Shown piece by piece: positions 17,000-26,097 of a DNA stretch of 64,000 nt; positions within the stretch are counted from its first letter, which is position 1, and every line of letters starts with the position of its first letter. A program made the position numbers and the translations under genes. The notes under the pieces are model-generated. The model was not told where the DNA came from. It searched no databases and was given only the letters and a program-made list of their open reading frames with translations. Source of the stretch: Pseudophaeobacter sp965641885 (GTDB taxonomy: Bacteria; Pseudomonadota; Alphaproteobacteria; Rhodobacterales; Rhodobacteraceae); assembly GCA_965641885.1 (NCBI GenBank), contig OZ282574.1:62001-126000 (forward strand). The letters run 5' to 3'.

Positions 17000-18013
17000 A
17001 TGCATCTCGCCCGTTTTCCCCGCGTTCACCTTGCCCATCTGTCGACACCCCTTGAGCCCATGGAACGACTATCAAAAGAACTGGGTGTTGAGTTGTGGAT
17101 CAAGCGTGACGATTGCACCGGCATGTCCACTGGCGGAAACAAGACACGCAAGCTGGAATTCCTCATGGCCGAAGCCGTAGAGCAGGGTGCCGATATGGTC
17201 ATGACGCAGGGTGCGACCCAGACCAACCACGGCCGCCAGACGGCCGCCTTTGCCGCGAAGATGGGCCTCAAGTGCCACATCCTGCTTGAGGACCGCACGG
17301 GATATCAGGACGGCAACTATAACAACAACGGCAACGTGCTGCTCGATCACCTGCACGGTTCCACCACCGAGAAGTTCCCCGCAGGCCACGACATGCCCGG
17401 CGAGATGGAAAAAGCCGCAGAGAAGATGCGCGCCAAGGGGCATACTGTGTATGTCATCCCCGGTGGAGGCTCTAACCCTACTGGCGCGTTGGGCTATGTG
17501 AATGCGGCGTTCGAACTGGTCGAACAGGCCAATAAAATGGGCTTGAAAATCGATCGCCTGACCCACGCAACTGGCTCTTCCGGGACGCAGGCTGGTCTGG
17601 TCACGGGTATGTGCGCGATGAATGCACAAATCCCGATCCTCGGCATCGGCACCCGTGCGCCACAGCCCAAGCAGGAACAGATGGTCTATGACCTTGCCTG
17701 CAAAACTGCCGAAAAGCTCGGCTGCCCTGGTGTGGTCAAGCGTGAGGACGTGATGGCAAACACCGATTATGTCGGCGAAGGCTACGGCATCCCGACCAAG
17801 AGCGGCATCGAAGCCATCAAGATGTTTGCCGAGCTAGAGGGTATCCTGCTTGATCCATGCTACTCTGCAAAAGGGGCTGCTGGCCTGATCGATCTTTGCC
17901 GTAAAGGTGAGTTCAAAGACGAGCGCGTAGTCTTCCTGCATACCGGTGGTGCGGCGGCCCTTGGCGGCTATGACTTTGCCTTCGATCACTCCGCACGCTG
18001 GGTGAAACTGTAA
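17000..18013 (+). CDS. cuyA: PLP-dependent L-cysteate sulfo-lyase / D-cysteine desulfhydrase family protein
   Basis: 337 residues of the ACC-deaminase/D-cysteine-desulfhydrase fold. The PLP Lys is in STGGNKTRKLEFL (Lys48) and the substrate-contact block is TQGATQTNHGRQTAAF. LDPCYSAKGAAGLIDL is the late active-site segment. The opening MHLARFPRVHLAHLSTPLEP closely resembles the CuyA branch known from Silicibacter (Ruegeria) pomeroyi, which releases sulfite and ammonia from L-cysteate to give pyruvate. D-cysteine desulfhydrase is the main alternative. It is the first gene of an operon with a racemase, and a LysR gene is divergent. The symbol is a family-level judgement, not search-verified. Confidence 0.65.
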   Translation: MHLARFPRVHLAHLSTPLEPMERLSKELGVELWIKRDDCTGMSTGGNKTRKLEFLMAEAVEQGADMVMTQGATQTNHGRQTAAFAAKMGLKCHILLEDRTGYQDGNYNNNGNVLLDHLHGSTTEKFPAGHDMPGEMEKAAEKMRAKGHTVYVIPGGGSNPTGALGYVNAAFELVEQANKMGLKIDRLTHATGSSGTQAGLVTGMCAMNAQIPILGIGTRAPQPKQEQMVYDLACKTAEKLGCPGVVKREDVMANTDYVGEGYGIPTKSGIEAIKMFAELEGILLDPCYSAKGAAGLIDLCRKGEFKDERVVFLHTGGAAALGGYDFAFDHSARWVKL

Positions 18014-18714
18014 TGACGCGCGGACCCCGCACCACTGGTGTTCTCGGCGGTATGGGGCCCGAAGCGACGATATTGCTGCAACGCAAGGTGATGGATGCGG
18101 TCGATGCACGCGATGATCATGATCACATTCCCCTGCTCATCGACATGAACCCACAGGTGCCCTCGCGCATTGCCCATCTGATTGAAGGCACAGGCGAGGA
18201 TCCCGGTCCGACCCTCGGCATAATGGCGCGGCGTTTGCAGGAGGGCGGCTGCGCTGCACTCGCCATGCCGTGCAACACCGCACATTATTATGCGGACGCG
18301 ATCACAGATGCGGTGCAAATCCCCCTGCTCAATATGATTGATCTGGCAGTCAAACATGCAGCGCAGCAGATTGGCAAAGGTGGGACTGTCGGCATCCTTG
18401 CCTCCCCCGCTGCCCGGCAGACGGGTTTGTTCGAACGCGCGCTTGAGACTTGCGATATTTCGGTAATCTGGCCTGACCGCGATGCGGCGATGCTCATGGC
18501 AATCCGCCAGATCAAAGCGGAAGGGCCGACGCAAGATGCGCGTGATGCGCTGCATGCTGCCTCATCCGAATTGGCCGCTGCAGGGGCGCAACTGCAGTTC
18601 ATTGCCTGTTCGGAATTCTCGCTCATCGCTGACAGTGTCGCAGAGGGTGTGCAGGGGATAGACACTATTGATCTGCTGGCACAGGCGATTGTGAAATTCT
18701 CGACCGGCCCCTAG
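18013..18714 (+). CDS. Aspartate/glutamate racemase family protein
   Basis: 233 residues with the two catalytic cysteines of cofactor-independent amino-acid racemases: AMPCNTAHYYADAI (first) and FIACSEFSLIAD (second). The N-terminal GVLGGMGPEATILLQRKV is typical of the Asp-racemase subfamily. Its ATG overlaps the stop of the CuyA-like gene (TAATG), so both are co-translated. A reasonable inference is interconversion of the stereoisomers of the amino acid that the PLP enzyme consumes, cysteate being a structural analogue of aspartate. Confidence 0.85.
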   Translation: MTRGPRTTGVLGGMGPEATILLQRKVMDAVDARDDHDHIPLLIDMNPQVPSRIAHLIEGTGEDPGPTLGIMARRLQEGGCAALAMPCNTAHYYADAITDAVQIPLLNMIDLAVKHAAQQIGKGGTVGILASPAARQTGLFERALETCDISVIWPDRDAAMLMAIRQIKAEGPTQDARDALHAASSELAAAGAQLQFIACSEFSLIADSVAEGVQGIDTIDLLAQAIVKFSTGP

Positions 18715-18722
18715 CAGGCCTT

Positions 18723-19637
18723 TCACAACTTGTCCCAAACCTTTCGCGCGACAGGATCAAAACCCGCAGGGTCCGCAAGCGCTGCAATCGTAAGGCGCGC
18801 TGTCCAGCTCTCCCCCCCGATCTGCACGAGACGCCCGGATGCCAGCTCCTCGGCCACCGCCGTCTGTGGCATCCAGGCAAAGCCGCTGCCCTTCAGCACC
18901 CGCCGCTTGATCGTCTCGACCAGCCCGTCAATATATATGGTCTCGGCGTTCAGCACTTTCCCTTCCAGCATGCTGTCCACAACCATGCCAAGGAAGGTCG
19001 ATGGCTCATAGGCAAGATAGGGGATCGGGGGGGCGGTGATGTTCGCGAGGTCCCAGCCCTGCGCCATCTCAGGAGCAGCAACGGGGGTCAGCCAATCCGT
19101 GAACACATCCTTGCGCACAAATGCAGTCTCATCAATGCGGGGCGAGACAGATGTGTGATAGTAGCAAAGCATAATATCCACTGCGCCCTCCACCAACAGC
19201 TCACAACAGGTACTCAAAGAATCCGAGACGACCCGCGTGTGAAGATCAGGGATTTCTTCTTGCAAAGAATCTATGCGAGGTGCCAAGAAATTAACCGATA
19301 AAGTGTGAAGCGCCGAAAATCGGAGAAAACGCCGCCCGCCCCGGTCCGCATCGCGGATCACCTGCCGCTGCTCGGTAAGGTGTGAAACCGCCGCGAGGGC
19401 TACGGGCAGAAACTGTGCGCCCGCTTCCGTGAGTTGCACAGGATATTGCGCACGGTTGATCAAAGGCGCGCCGACCCAACTCTCCAACGCCTTGATTCGG
19501 CGACTAAAAGCGGACTGCGTGATGTTGCGCTCAGTCGCGGCACGGGTAAAATTCAGCGTGCGCGCAAGGCATTCAAAGTCGCCCAGCCATTTCAAATCCA
19601 AGGCCTTATCCTCATCCCTAAATGGCTCCCGCAACAA
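18723..19637 (-). CDS. LysR-family transcriptional regulator
   Basis: 304 residues; the N-terminal HTH is visible as DFECLARTLNFTRAATERNI then TQSAFSRRIKALESWVGAPL. It is convergent with the racemase gene and divergent from the ABC-importer binding-protein gene, separated by about 215 bases that must hold the importer promoter. A regulator of the importer, distinct from the first LysR protein, is the simplest reading. The first residues (MLREPFRDEDKAL) precede the usual domain start, so the true start may be slightly downstream. Confidence 0.86.
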   Translation of the reverse strand: MLREPFRDEDKALDLKWLGDFECLARTLNFTRAATERNITQSAFSRRIKALESWVGAPLINRAQYPVQLTEAGAQFLPVALAAVSHLTEQRQVIRDADRGGRRFLRFSALHTLSVNFLAPRIDSLQEEIPDLHTRVVSDSLSTCCELLVEGAVDIMLCYYHTSVSPRIDETAFVRKDVFTDWLTPVAAPEMAQGWDLANITAPPIPYLAYEPSTFLGMVVDSMLEGKVLNAETIYIDGLVETIKRRVLKGSGFAWMPQTAVAEELASGRLVQIGGESWTARLTIAALADPAGFDPVARKVWDKL

Positions 19638-19852
19638 GCTTACTTCAAACTATGCAAATTACGAATAGTTTAATGAAATGTTAGAATTGGCTCTTTCGAA
19701 TTTTCCCATTCTATCTTTGATCCATACGCCGTGGGTGCAGTCTGTTGCACGCTCAGCGCAGGCCAAAGCACAAGCTGCGGCATCCGGTGGACAACGATCC
19801 AACCATGCAACCGACGCCAAAAATGCGGCGCTTACCAACTGGGGAATTTAAG

Positions 19853-20818
19853 ATGAAAACCAAATTGAACAGACTCGGCCTTGCAACAGCAGTCAGCCTT
19901 TTCGCGCTGCCCGCATTGGCCGCAGAAGAAGTGAAAATCGGACTGCCGTCATGGACAGGAGCCCAAGCGATCGGGCATGTGTTGGGCGAGATCGTGACCT
20001 CGCGCATCGGTGGTCAGGTCGAATATGTACCGGGCAACAACGCGACGATCTTTCAGGCCATGGATCAGGGCAAGGGCGACATTGACGTACACCCCGATGT
20101 CTGGCTCCCGAACCAGCAAAGCTTTACCGATAAATATGTCACCGGGGCGGGCACTGTGACGCTGTCGCAGAACTCCTACGAGGGCAATCAGGGTTTTTGC
20201 GTGAGCAAGGATTTTGCCAGCGCAAATAGCATCACCGACATCGCCGATCTGGGCCGCCCTGACGTGGCCGCCCTCATGGACAACGATGGTAACGGCAAAG
20301 GTGAGATGTGGATCGGTGCACCCGGTTGGGCCTCTGCCAACGTGAACGAAGTGAAAGTTCGCGACTACGGCCTGCTTGATTTCATCGAGCCGATCCGCGC
20401 CGAAGAAGCGGTGAAGACAGCACGCATCAAGGACAGTATCGCCAAGGGCGAAGGCTATGCCTTCTACTGCTACAAACCCCACGCGGTCTGGTTCATGTTC
20501 GACGTCGAAATGCTGACCGAGCCCACATTCGATGCGGCAAAATACACAATGATCCAGCCCTCCGATGATGCCGATTGGTACGAGAAGTCTTCGGTTGCGA
20601 CCAAGGACGCGCTGAAGGATGTGCAGATTGCATGGTCCAACTCCCTGCAAGAGCGCTCCCCCGCGATTGCTGAATTCTTCGCCAACTTCTCGTTGACAGC
20701 GGACGATGTCTCCGGGCTTGCCTTCGAGATCAGCGCCAACGGCAAAGAGCCGGGCGATGCCGCGAAAGAATGGATCGCCGCGAACTCCGACCGCGTCGAT
20801 GCGATGCTGGGTCTCTAA
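19853..20818 (+). CDS. ABC transporter substrate-binding protein, glycine betaine/proline (ProX-like) family
   Basis: 321-residue secreted receptor. The ATG at 19853, after a GGGGA ribosome site, opens a signal peptide ending ALPALAAEE; an upstream in-frame start at 19745 is rejected. The mature protein begins VKIGLPSWTGAQAIGHVLGE and carries KGDIDVHPDVWLPNQ, the pattern of OpuAC/ProX receptors that hold cationic or zwitterionic ligands in aromatic cages (many Trp and Tyr are present). Next to a CuyA-like enzyme, the ligand may be a zwitterionic amino sulfonate, which is inference; betaines are the default alternative. Confidence 0.82.
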   Translation: MKTKLNRLGLATAVSLFALPALAAEEVKIGLPSWTGAQAIGHVLGEIVTSRIGGQVEYVPGNNATIFQAMDQGKGDIDVHPDVWLPNQQSFTDKYVTGAGTVTLSQNSYEGNQGFCVSKDFASANSITDIADLGRPDVAALMDNDGNGKGEMWIGAPGWASANVNEVKVRDYGLLDFIEPIRAEEAVKTARIKDSIAKGEGYAFYCYKPHAVWFMFDVEMLTEPTFDAAKYTMIQPSDDADWYEKSSVATKDALKDVQIAWSNSLQERSPAIAEFFANFSLTADDVSGLAFEISANGKEPGDAAKEWIAANSDRVDAMLGL

Positions 20819-20836
20819 ACTAGCGCCCTGAAAACC

Positions 20837-20864
20837 TGCGGCACCGGCGCTTGCTGGTGCCGCA
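20837..20864 (+). terminator. Intercistronic hairpin after the binding-protein gene
   Basis: TGCGGCACC pairs perfectly with GGTGCCGCA over a ten-base loop, 18 bases after the receptor stop codon. No T-tract follows, so it is more likely an mRNA-stabilising or attenuating hairpin than a full terminator. It would favour excess receptor over the ATPase and permease encoded downstream. Confidence 0.55.
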
Positions 20865-20903
20865 CACTGATCTCTGCCCCTTCTTCAACAAGCGAGACCC
20901 CTC

Positions 20904-21959
20904 ATGGCAAACGATACCGTCGTAGAAATCTCCAATGTCTGGAAGATTTTCGGTGCCCGAAGCGAAGAAGCCCTGAAAGCCGTGCGCGAACGGGGGCTGA
21001 CCAAGGCGCAAGTGCTGGCCGAATTCAACGCCGTCGTGGGCGTGGCCGATGTCAGCCTGTCGGTAACCAGAGGTGAGATTTTCTGTATCATGGGTCTGTC
21101 GGGCAGCGGAAAATCAACGCTGGTCCGTCACTTCAACCGCTTGTTAGAACCTACTGCGGGCAAAATCGAGATCGAGGGTACTGATGTGATGGCCCTTGGC
21201 ACCCGCGATCTCCAGAAATTCCGTAATCAAAAAATTGGTATGGTTTTCCAGAACTTTGCGCTGATGCCGCACCGCTCAGTGCTGGATAATGTGGCGATGC
21301 CGCTGGAAATTCGCAAAGTGCCCAAGAACGAGCGGATGCGCCAGGCTGCCGCTATTCTGGATATTGTAGAGTTGGGCGCTTGGGGGGCCAAATTCGCGCA
21401 TGAGCTGTCGGGCGGCATGCAGCAACGTGTGGGCCTTGCGCGCGCACTCGCCGCGAACCCCGATGTGCTTTTGATGGACGAGCCTTTCTCCGCGCTTGAC
21501 CCGCTCATCCGACGCCAGTTGCAGGATGAATTTATCCGCCTGAGCAAAATCCTGAAAAAGACCACGATCTTTATCACCCACGATTTGGACGAGGCGGTGC
21601 GCATCGGCGACCGCATCGCGATCATGCGTGACGGTATTATGGTTCAGATGGGCACGGCTGAGGAAATCGTGATGAACCCAGCTGACGATTATGTGGCCGA
21701 ATTTGTCGCGGGCATATCGCGCCTCAAAGTGGTGCACGCCCATGCCGTGATGCAACCCATCGCCGCGTATCTCAAATCTTACGGGCCCATCACGGCTGAC
21801 GCGCCCCGTGTGGAAGGGGCCGAAAACCTCAGCACGCTCATCAACCTGGCGATTGATGACGAAAACCCGATTATCGTCCAGCAGGGCGGCAAAGATGTAG
21901 GCATCATCACCCGCGCGGACCTGCTGCGCACTGTGATCGAAGGAACAGAAGTCTCATGA
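20904..21959 (+). CDS. ABC transporter ATP-binding protein, glycine betaine/proline (ProV-like) family
   Basis: 351 residues. The Walker A motif GLSGSGKST, signature LSGGMQQRVGLARALAANPD, Walker B VLLMDEPFSALDPL and switch His (FITHDLDEA) are all intact. The N-terminal phrase VEISNVWKIFG and the insertion before Walker A (ALKAVRERGLTKAQVLAEF) are typical of the ProV/OpuAA branch. The C-terminal part is a CBS-type regulatory region (VGIITRADLLRTVIEG). It powers the importer together with the permease, whose ATG overlaps its stop by four bases. Confidence 0.92.
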   Translation: MANDTVVEISNVWKIFGARSEEALKAVRERGLTKAQVLAEFNAVVGVADVSLSVTRGEIFCIMGLSGSGKSTLVRHFNRLLEPTAGKIEIEGTDVMALGTRDLQKFRNQKIGMVFQNFALMPHRSVLDNVAMPLEIRKVPKNERMRQAAAILDIVELGAWGAKFAHELSGGMQQRVGLARALAANPDVLLMDEPFSALDPLIRRQLQDEFIRLSKILKKTTIFITHDLDEAVRIGDRIAIMRDGIMVQMGTAEEIVMNPADDYVAEFVAGISRLKVVHAHAVMQPIAAYLKSYGPITADAPRVEGAENLSTLINLAIDDENPIIVQQGGKDVGIITRADLLRTVIEGTEVS

Positions 21960-23509
21960 GTAATGCAGTGGAAAACCTCGGTGTGAACCCGCTTGAAGAT
22001 ACGACAAGCAAAGCGGCACTGGCATACGCAGCAGAGCGGCGCGACAACATCCGCAGCTTTGTGCGTACCAGTCCTGATTTTTACATCCGCATGTTCGACA
22101 AGATCGGTGCGTCTTCTGCGTTCACGCCCACGTTCAACGTAATGGCTGGCATCTTTGGTCCCGTCTGGTTCGGCGCACGGGGCCTTTGGAACTGGGCACT
22201 ACCGTTTCTGATCATTGAGGTCCTGGCCTTTGTGCAAATCGCGCGCGGTCTGTTCGGCGATCTGGGAGCCGAAGCCATGGCCCGCATCGCCTCAATCGAA
22301 GGCACATTGGACCTGCGCCGCCAACAGCTTGCCGCCGCAATCGAGAGCGGCTCGGACCGCGTTGATGCCTTCCAGCGGGCCGTTGATAGCCTGGAGGCCA
22401 ATATCGGCGGTATTCGCGCCGAGGCAGATGCACTCGCCGCAACGGGTCCAAAAGTTGCGCTCACAGGTCTGGCGATCCTGATCCTTGTTAAAATCGCCCA
22501 ATCCGTCATGGGGAACACCGCATTGGAGGCGCGCTTTTCCGACTGGCTCAGTGACCGCAGCTTGCGCTCTGGCTTACCCCTGACTCATATCGTGCTGAGC
22601 GCTACTTTCATGGGGTTAGTCGCTTTTGCAGCGATGATGCACTACTCGTTTCCGGGCCGCTTCGCGCTGCTTTCGGACTTTCCCACTGATCCCAACATCC
22701 GCCTTGGCAGTATCGACCGTGTTGAGGCCTTCTTTAACTGGGCCGTGCTGAACGGCGAGGTCCTGTTTGATGCGATCACCTATGTGATCCGCATGGTGCT
22801 GGATGCACTTGAGATCGTATTTGTCAGTACGCCATGGGTTGTTATCGCCTCGCTGATCGTCCTGCTCACATGGCTCACGGCAGGGGTACGCATGGCGATC
22901 TATTCCAGTGCCTTTCTCGCCTATATGGGCCTGCTGGGTTTTTGGGAGAAAGCCATGACAACGCTCGCCCTTCTGGGCACCGCCGCGTGCCTCTCTATCC
23001 TCATCGGCATCCCGCTGGGCATGTTCGCTGCCCGCCGCCCGCGGTTCTACAAAGCGATCCAGCCCGTCATGGACTTCATGCAGACCATGCCAGCCTTCGT
23101 GTTCATGATCCCTGTTATTGCCTTCTTTGGCACAGGTAAACCTGCCGCTGTTGTTACCACGATGATCTTTGGCGGCACACCGGTTGTGCGCCTGACGGTG
23201 CTGGGTCTGCGCGGCGTGCCAGAAAGTGTCCGCGAAGCCGCCATAAGCTTTGGGGCAAATAAATGGTATCTTCTCACCAAAGTTGATCTGCCCTTGGCGG
23301 CGCCCTCCATCCGGGCAGGGATTAACCAGACAATCATGTTGTCGCTTGCTATGGTCGTTGTGGCCTCCTTGATCGGTGCAAAAGGCCTTGGAGAAGATGT
23401 GCTGGAAGCCTTGCAATATGCGAATGTGGGCCAAGGTATTCTGGCAGGCTTCGCGATCCTCTTTTGCGCAATGATACTTGACCGCATCGTTCAAGGCGGG
23501 CGCAAGTGA
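21956..23509 (+). CDS. ABC transporter permease, glycine betaine/proline (ProW-like) family
   Basis: A 517-residue membrane protein, longer than E. coli ProW (354) because of an N-terminal extension with extra membrane segments and a possible coiled coil (RIASIEGTLDLRRQQLAAAI). The C-terminal half is the conserved permease: GTAACLSILIGIPLGMFAAR and the ATPase-docking EAA-like loop SVREAAISFGANKWYLLTKV. The long form with a predicted helical N-terminal domain occurs in alphaproteobacterial betaine-type systems. It overlaps both neighbours by four bases. Confidence 0.88.
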   Translation: MSNAVENLGVNPLEDTTSKAALAYAAERRDNIRSFVRTSPDFYIRMFDKIGASSAFTPTFNVMAGIFGPVWFGARGLWNWALPFLIIEVLAFVQIARGLFGDLGAEAMARIASIEGTLDLRRQQLAAAIESGSDRVDAFQRAVDSLEANIGGIRAEADALAATGPKVALTGLAILILVKIAQSVMGNTALEARFSDWLSDRSLRSGLPLTHIVLSATFMGLVAFAAMMHYSFPGRFALLSDFPTDPNIRLGSIDRVEAFFNWAVLNGEVLFDAITYVIRMVLDALEIVFVSTPWVVIASLIVLLTWLTAGVRMAIYSSAFLAYMGLLGFWEKAMTTLALLGTAACLSILIGIPLGMFAARRPRFYKAIQPVMDFMQTMPAFVFMIPVIAFFGTGKPAAVVTTMIFGGTPVVRLTVLGLRGVPESVREAAISFGANKWYLLTKVDLPLAAPSIRAGINQTIMLSLAMVVVASLIGAKGLGEDVLEALQYANVGQGILAGFAILFCAMILDRIVQGGRK

Positions 23510-24225
23510 CGTCGCTGGTTTTTGTTCATGGCTTGATGGGTGGCAGTCAACAGTGGCAGCAGCAGCTAGAGGCACTTTCCCACTTTGAGAGTGTCGCTCT
23601 GGATCTTCCGGGTTTTGGTGAAAACGCCGGGGCTAAGGCGCTAACCAGCATCTCGGATTTTGCAGGTTGGGCCTTGGATGAACTGGCTGCACGCGGTGTC
23701 CGCCAATTTAATCTTGTCGGACATTCAATGGGGGGAATGGTTGCCCAAGAGATGGTCGCGCATGCCCCTGAACGGGTTGATCGGCTGGTCCTTTATGGAA
23801 CAGGTGCGACGGGCGTTTTGCCGGGGCGGTTCGAGACGATCGAAACCTCGAAAGATCGCGCGAAGGCTGAAGGACCAAGCGCTACCGCCAGACGAATTGC
23901 AGCAACATGGTTTCTGCACAGGGATCACGCACCTGCTTACGAGAGGTGCGCGCAGATCGCCCAGCTCAGCGGAATTGACGCAATTCTTGCCGGACTAGAC
24001 GCGATGAATGGATGGAGCGGCACTGCCAATCTACGGCACATCAAGGCCAAGACCCTCGTCATTTGGGGCGACCACGACAGAACTTATCCGTGGAACCAGA
24101 CCGAAGAGCTATGGCGGTCCATTGAAGGAGCGCATCTCGCGGTTCTTCCCGGCTGCGCCCACGCATCGCATTTGGAAAAGTCGGCCTTGTTCAATGCGAT
24201 ATTGGAAAGTTTCCTGACCGATTGA
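23506..24225 (+). CDS. Alpha/beta hydrolase
   Basis: 239 residues. The nucleophile elbow is GHSMGG, the acid is probably Asp in VIWGDHDRTYP and the base His in LPGCAHASH. The oxyanion-hole phrase is LVFVHGLMGGSQQW. It starts with GTG at 23506, overlapping the permease stop by four bases, so it is the last gene of the importer operon. In that position it may hydrolyse an acylated or esterified form of the imported compound before the PLP enzyme acts; no substrate can be read from the sequence. Confidence 0.85.
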   Translation: MTSLVFVHGLMGGSQQWQQQLEALSHFESVALDLPGFGENAGAKALTSISDFAGWALDELAARGVRQFNLVGHSMGGMVAQEMVAHAPERVDRLVLYGTGATGVLPGRFETIETSKDRAKAEGPSATARRIAATWFLHRDHAPAYERCAQIAQLSGIDAILAGLDAMNGWSGTANLRHIKAKTLVIWGDHDRTYPWNQTEELWRSIEGAHLAVLPGCAHASHLEKSALFNAILESFLTD

Positions 24226-24550
24226 GCAAATGCTTCTGTGAGATGAGCAATATGAAATATCCTAACCATAGGTCGGATTCGCTAGGCCGCGGGGCAGAGC
24301 CTGACCGACACGCAAAAGGCTGTTCTGGACTGGCAAAATAAATATCATCGATCGACTTTCCCCAACCAGACATTCGCCGCGACATAGAAGTGAGATACAA
24401 TGGGCTCTAGGCTGGCTTTCGCTACTCGTCAAAACTCCATTGGTGACGGAACCTACTTCGCCAAACTAGTCTCACAGACTATGTGGACCAAGCAATAGGT
24501 GAAGAGTGGCGAATATCGCTTCCAATCTATTGAAGCAAAAAAACTATAGC
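24226..24550. other. Intergenic stretch, no supported gene
   Basis: Only short frames without recognisable domains or ribosome sites are present. The segment separates the importer operon from a decayed cytochrome fragment on the opposite strand. Confidence 0.3.
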
Positions 24551-24810
24551 TCACCTATGGGGCGAGTTCTTGCTCGCTTGAATTTTCTGAACACGGTCTG
24601 GCCAAGTAGAATGGATGTAGGCCAGAATATTCCAAATTTTCTGGTCTGTGAGAAAATCTCCAAATCCCGGCATCCCACTTTCAAAAATCGGAATACCACG
24701 CGCGGTCAGTGCTAATGTGCCTCCAAATTTTGTGTATTCAAAGATGAGCGGATTGTCATGATGCCACGTGTGCCCAGTCTCGTCGTGTGGAGGCGTCGGA
24801 AGTCGTCTAC
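24551..24810 (-). pseudogene. C-terminal fragment of a c-type cytochrome
   Basis: The minus-strand translation contains PPHDETGHTWHHDNPLIFEY, then FESGMPGFGDFLTDQKIWNI followed by LAYIHSTWPDRVQ. This is the distal half of a small monohaem cytochrome c: the SGMPGFG loop supplies the axial Met and the last helix is LAYIxSTWP. No CxxCH haem-attachment motif is present, because similarity stops at about 24810, where a dispersed repeat begins. Such cytochromes often sit in copper-handling loci, like the anchor-protein fragment at 4513. Not functional as it stands. Confidence 0.65.
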
Positions 24811-24824
24811 GCGAAAGGCATGAT

Positions 24825-25055
24825 GCGTCACGAACGGCCCACACCAGCCGTTGGCCAGATGTCAAAGCGCTGCGTTGCAGCTTCCCCGAAGCCGCCGTTC
24901 GACACATTGTGCAGCATTTTGGTTGGCCGGAGGGCAGGACTGCGGGACAAACCCGTCTTTTGCTGGTGCAGCGACTGCTCACGCAGCATTTGCTCGCACT
25001 TGCAGCAGGTTTGTTGCCGCGATGCAGCGAACGTCACCGAAGCAGCCATTAAAAC
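24825..25055 (+). repeat. Degenerate dispersed intergenic repeat, copy 1
   Basis: Matched by eye to 53938-54168 in the same orientation. Shared blocks include CTGCGTTGCAGCTTC, TTGTGCAGCATTTT followed by GTTGGCCGGAGG, and GTCACCGAAGC near the end. Several overlapping frames are open through it on both strands, but they differ between the two copies, so I read it as non-coding. It directly truncates the cytochrome fragment. Confidence 0.6.
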
Positions 25056-25289
25056 CCGAGATCAGGTGCCAAGTCCAAACCGCTCGTTCGCTGCGCGCAG
25101 GTCCAACAATTGGGCTGCGGACGAAACGGTCATTTGCGGTGTGTGCGCTAAGGCCTGCTTGTACTCAGTCGGAACTTTAACCGAAGCGTGTGGATGAACA
25201 CTAGTGTTGTGAATTTTTCAGCAGGACCAAAAAGTTTTAACATCATATTTATCCCTTGTTGCTACCCGTAAAAGTCAGAGGGACGCAAC

Positions 25290-26090
25290 ATGACCGATGT
25301 GATTTCAAGAAATAACGTTCAAATATCTGAAGCAGAGGGGCCGGTAGTTATTTATGCTCATGGTTTCGGGTGCAATAGCGGCATGTGGGACGGAATTCTT
25401 CCCAGCTTTGAAAAGACACACCGGCAGATTGTTTTTGATTATGTTGGAAGCGGCCAATCTGATCTCAGCCATTGGACCAGTGAGCAATATGGAAGCCTAG
25501 ACGGTTATGTACAGGATGTACTGGAGATTTGTGACGCGCTTTCACTCACCAAAGACGTAACTTTTGTTGGTCATTCTGTGAGTGCAAGCATCGGCCTGCT
25601 TGCCAGCATTGCGCGCCCAGGACTGTTTAAGGATCTTGTTTTGATCGGTCCAAGTCCTTGTTTCCTGAATGAGCCACCGCATTACCTCGGAGGGTTCGAA
25701 CGCAAAGATTTGGATGGCTTAATCAGCTTGATGGATCAGAACTATATGGGATGGGCAGACTATCTTGCGCCCGTTGTGTCTGGGGAAGATGCGTCAACAA
25801 ATTCGTCGTCGCGTCTTAAAAACAGCTTTTGCTCTACAGATCCCATAACCGCAAAATCGTTTGCCCACGCTACATTTTTTGCAGATAATCGAGCAGACTT
25901 GAAGCATGTCACGGATCGTTGCCTCATATTGCAGAACGCCCGTGATGCGCTGGTCCCAGTACATATTGGTGAATTTATGCACCAGCAACTTAAAGACAGC
26001 GAGTTTCAGCTCCTGAACGTTGGTGGGCATTGTGCTCACATGAGCCACCCAGCTCTAGTTGTCGATGCAATGCAAACATTCATGAAATGA
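25290..26090 (+). CDS. RsbQ-like alpha/beta hydrolase (signalling hydrolase)
   Basis: 266 residues closely following Bacillus RsbQ: SRNNVQISEAEGPVVIYAHG, GFGCNSGMWDGILPSFE, IVFDYVGSGQSDLS and VLIGPSPCFLNEPPHYLGGF. The triad falls at Ser96 (GHSVSA), Asp219 (NARDALVP) and His247 (GGHCAHMSHP), the same residue numbers as known for RsbQ. RsbQ and the related plant receptors D14 and KAI2 bind or cleave small butenolide-like ligands and signal through partner proteins; RsbQ is needed by the PAS phosphatase RsbP. Here the next gene encodes a PAS histidine kinase seven bases away, so a ligand-sensing pair is likely. Confidence 0.85.
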   Translation: MTDVISRNNVQISEAEGPVVIYAHGFGCNSGMWDGILPSFEKTHRQIVFDYVGSGQSDLSHWTSEQYGSLDGYVQDVLEICDALSLTKDVTFVGHSVSASIGLLASIARPGLFKDLVLIGPSPCFLNEPPHYLGGFERKDLDGLISLMDQNYMGWADYLAPVVSGEDASTNSSSRLKNSFCSTDPITAKSFAHATFFADNRADLKHVTDRCLILQNARDALVPVHIGEFMHQQLKDSEFQLLNVGGHCAHMSHPALVVDAMQTFMK

Positions 26091-26097
26091 CAGAATA

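Noticed and set aside
24551..24982. 143-residue minus-strand protein across the cytochrome fragment
   Set aside because: The N-terminal third is translated repeat DNA shared with 53938-54168; only the distal part is cytochrome-like.
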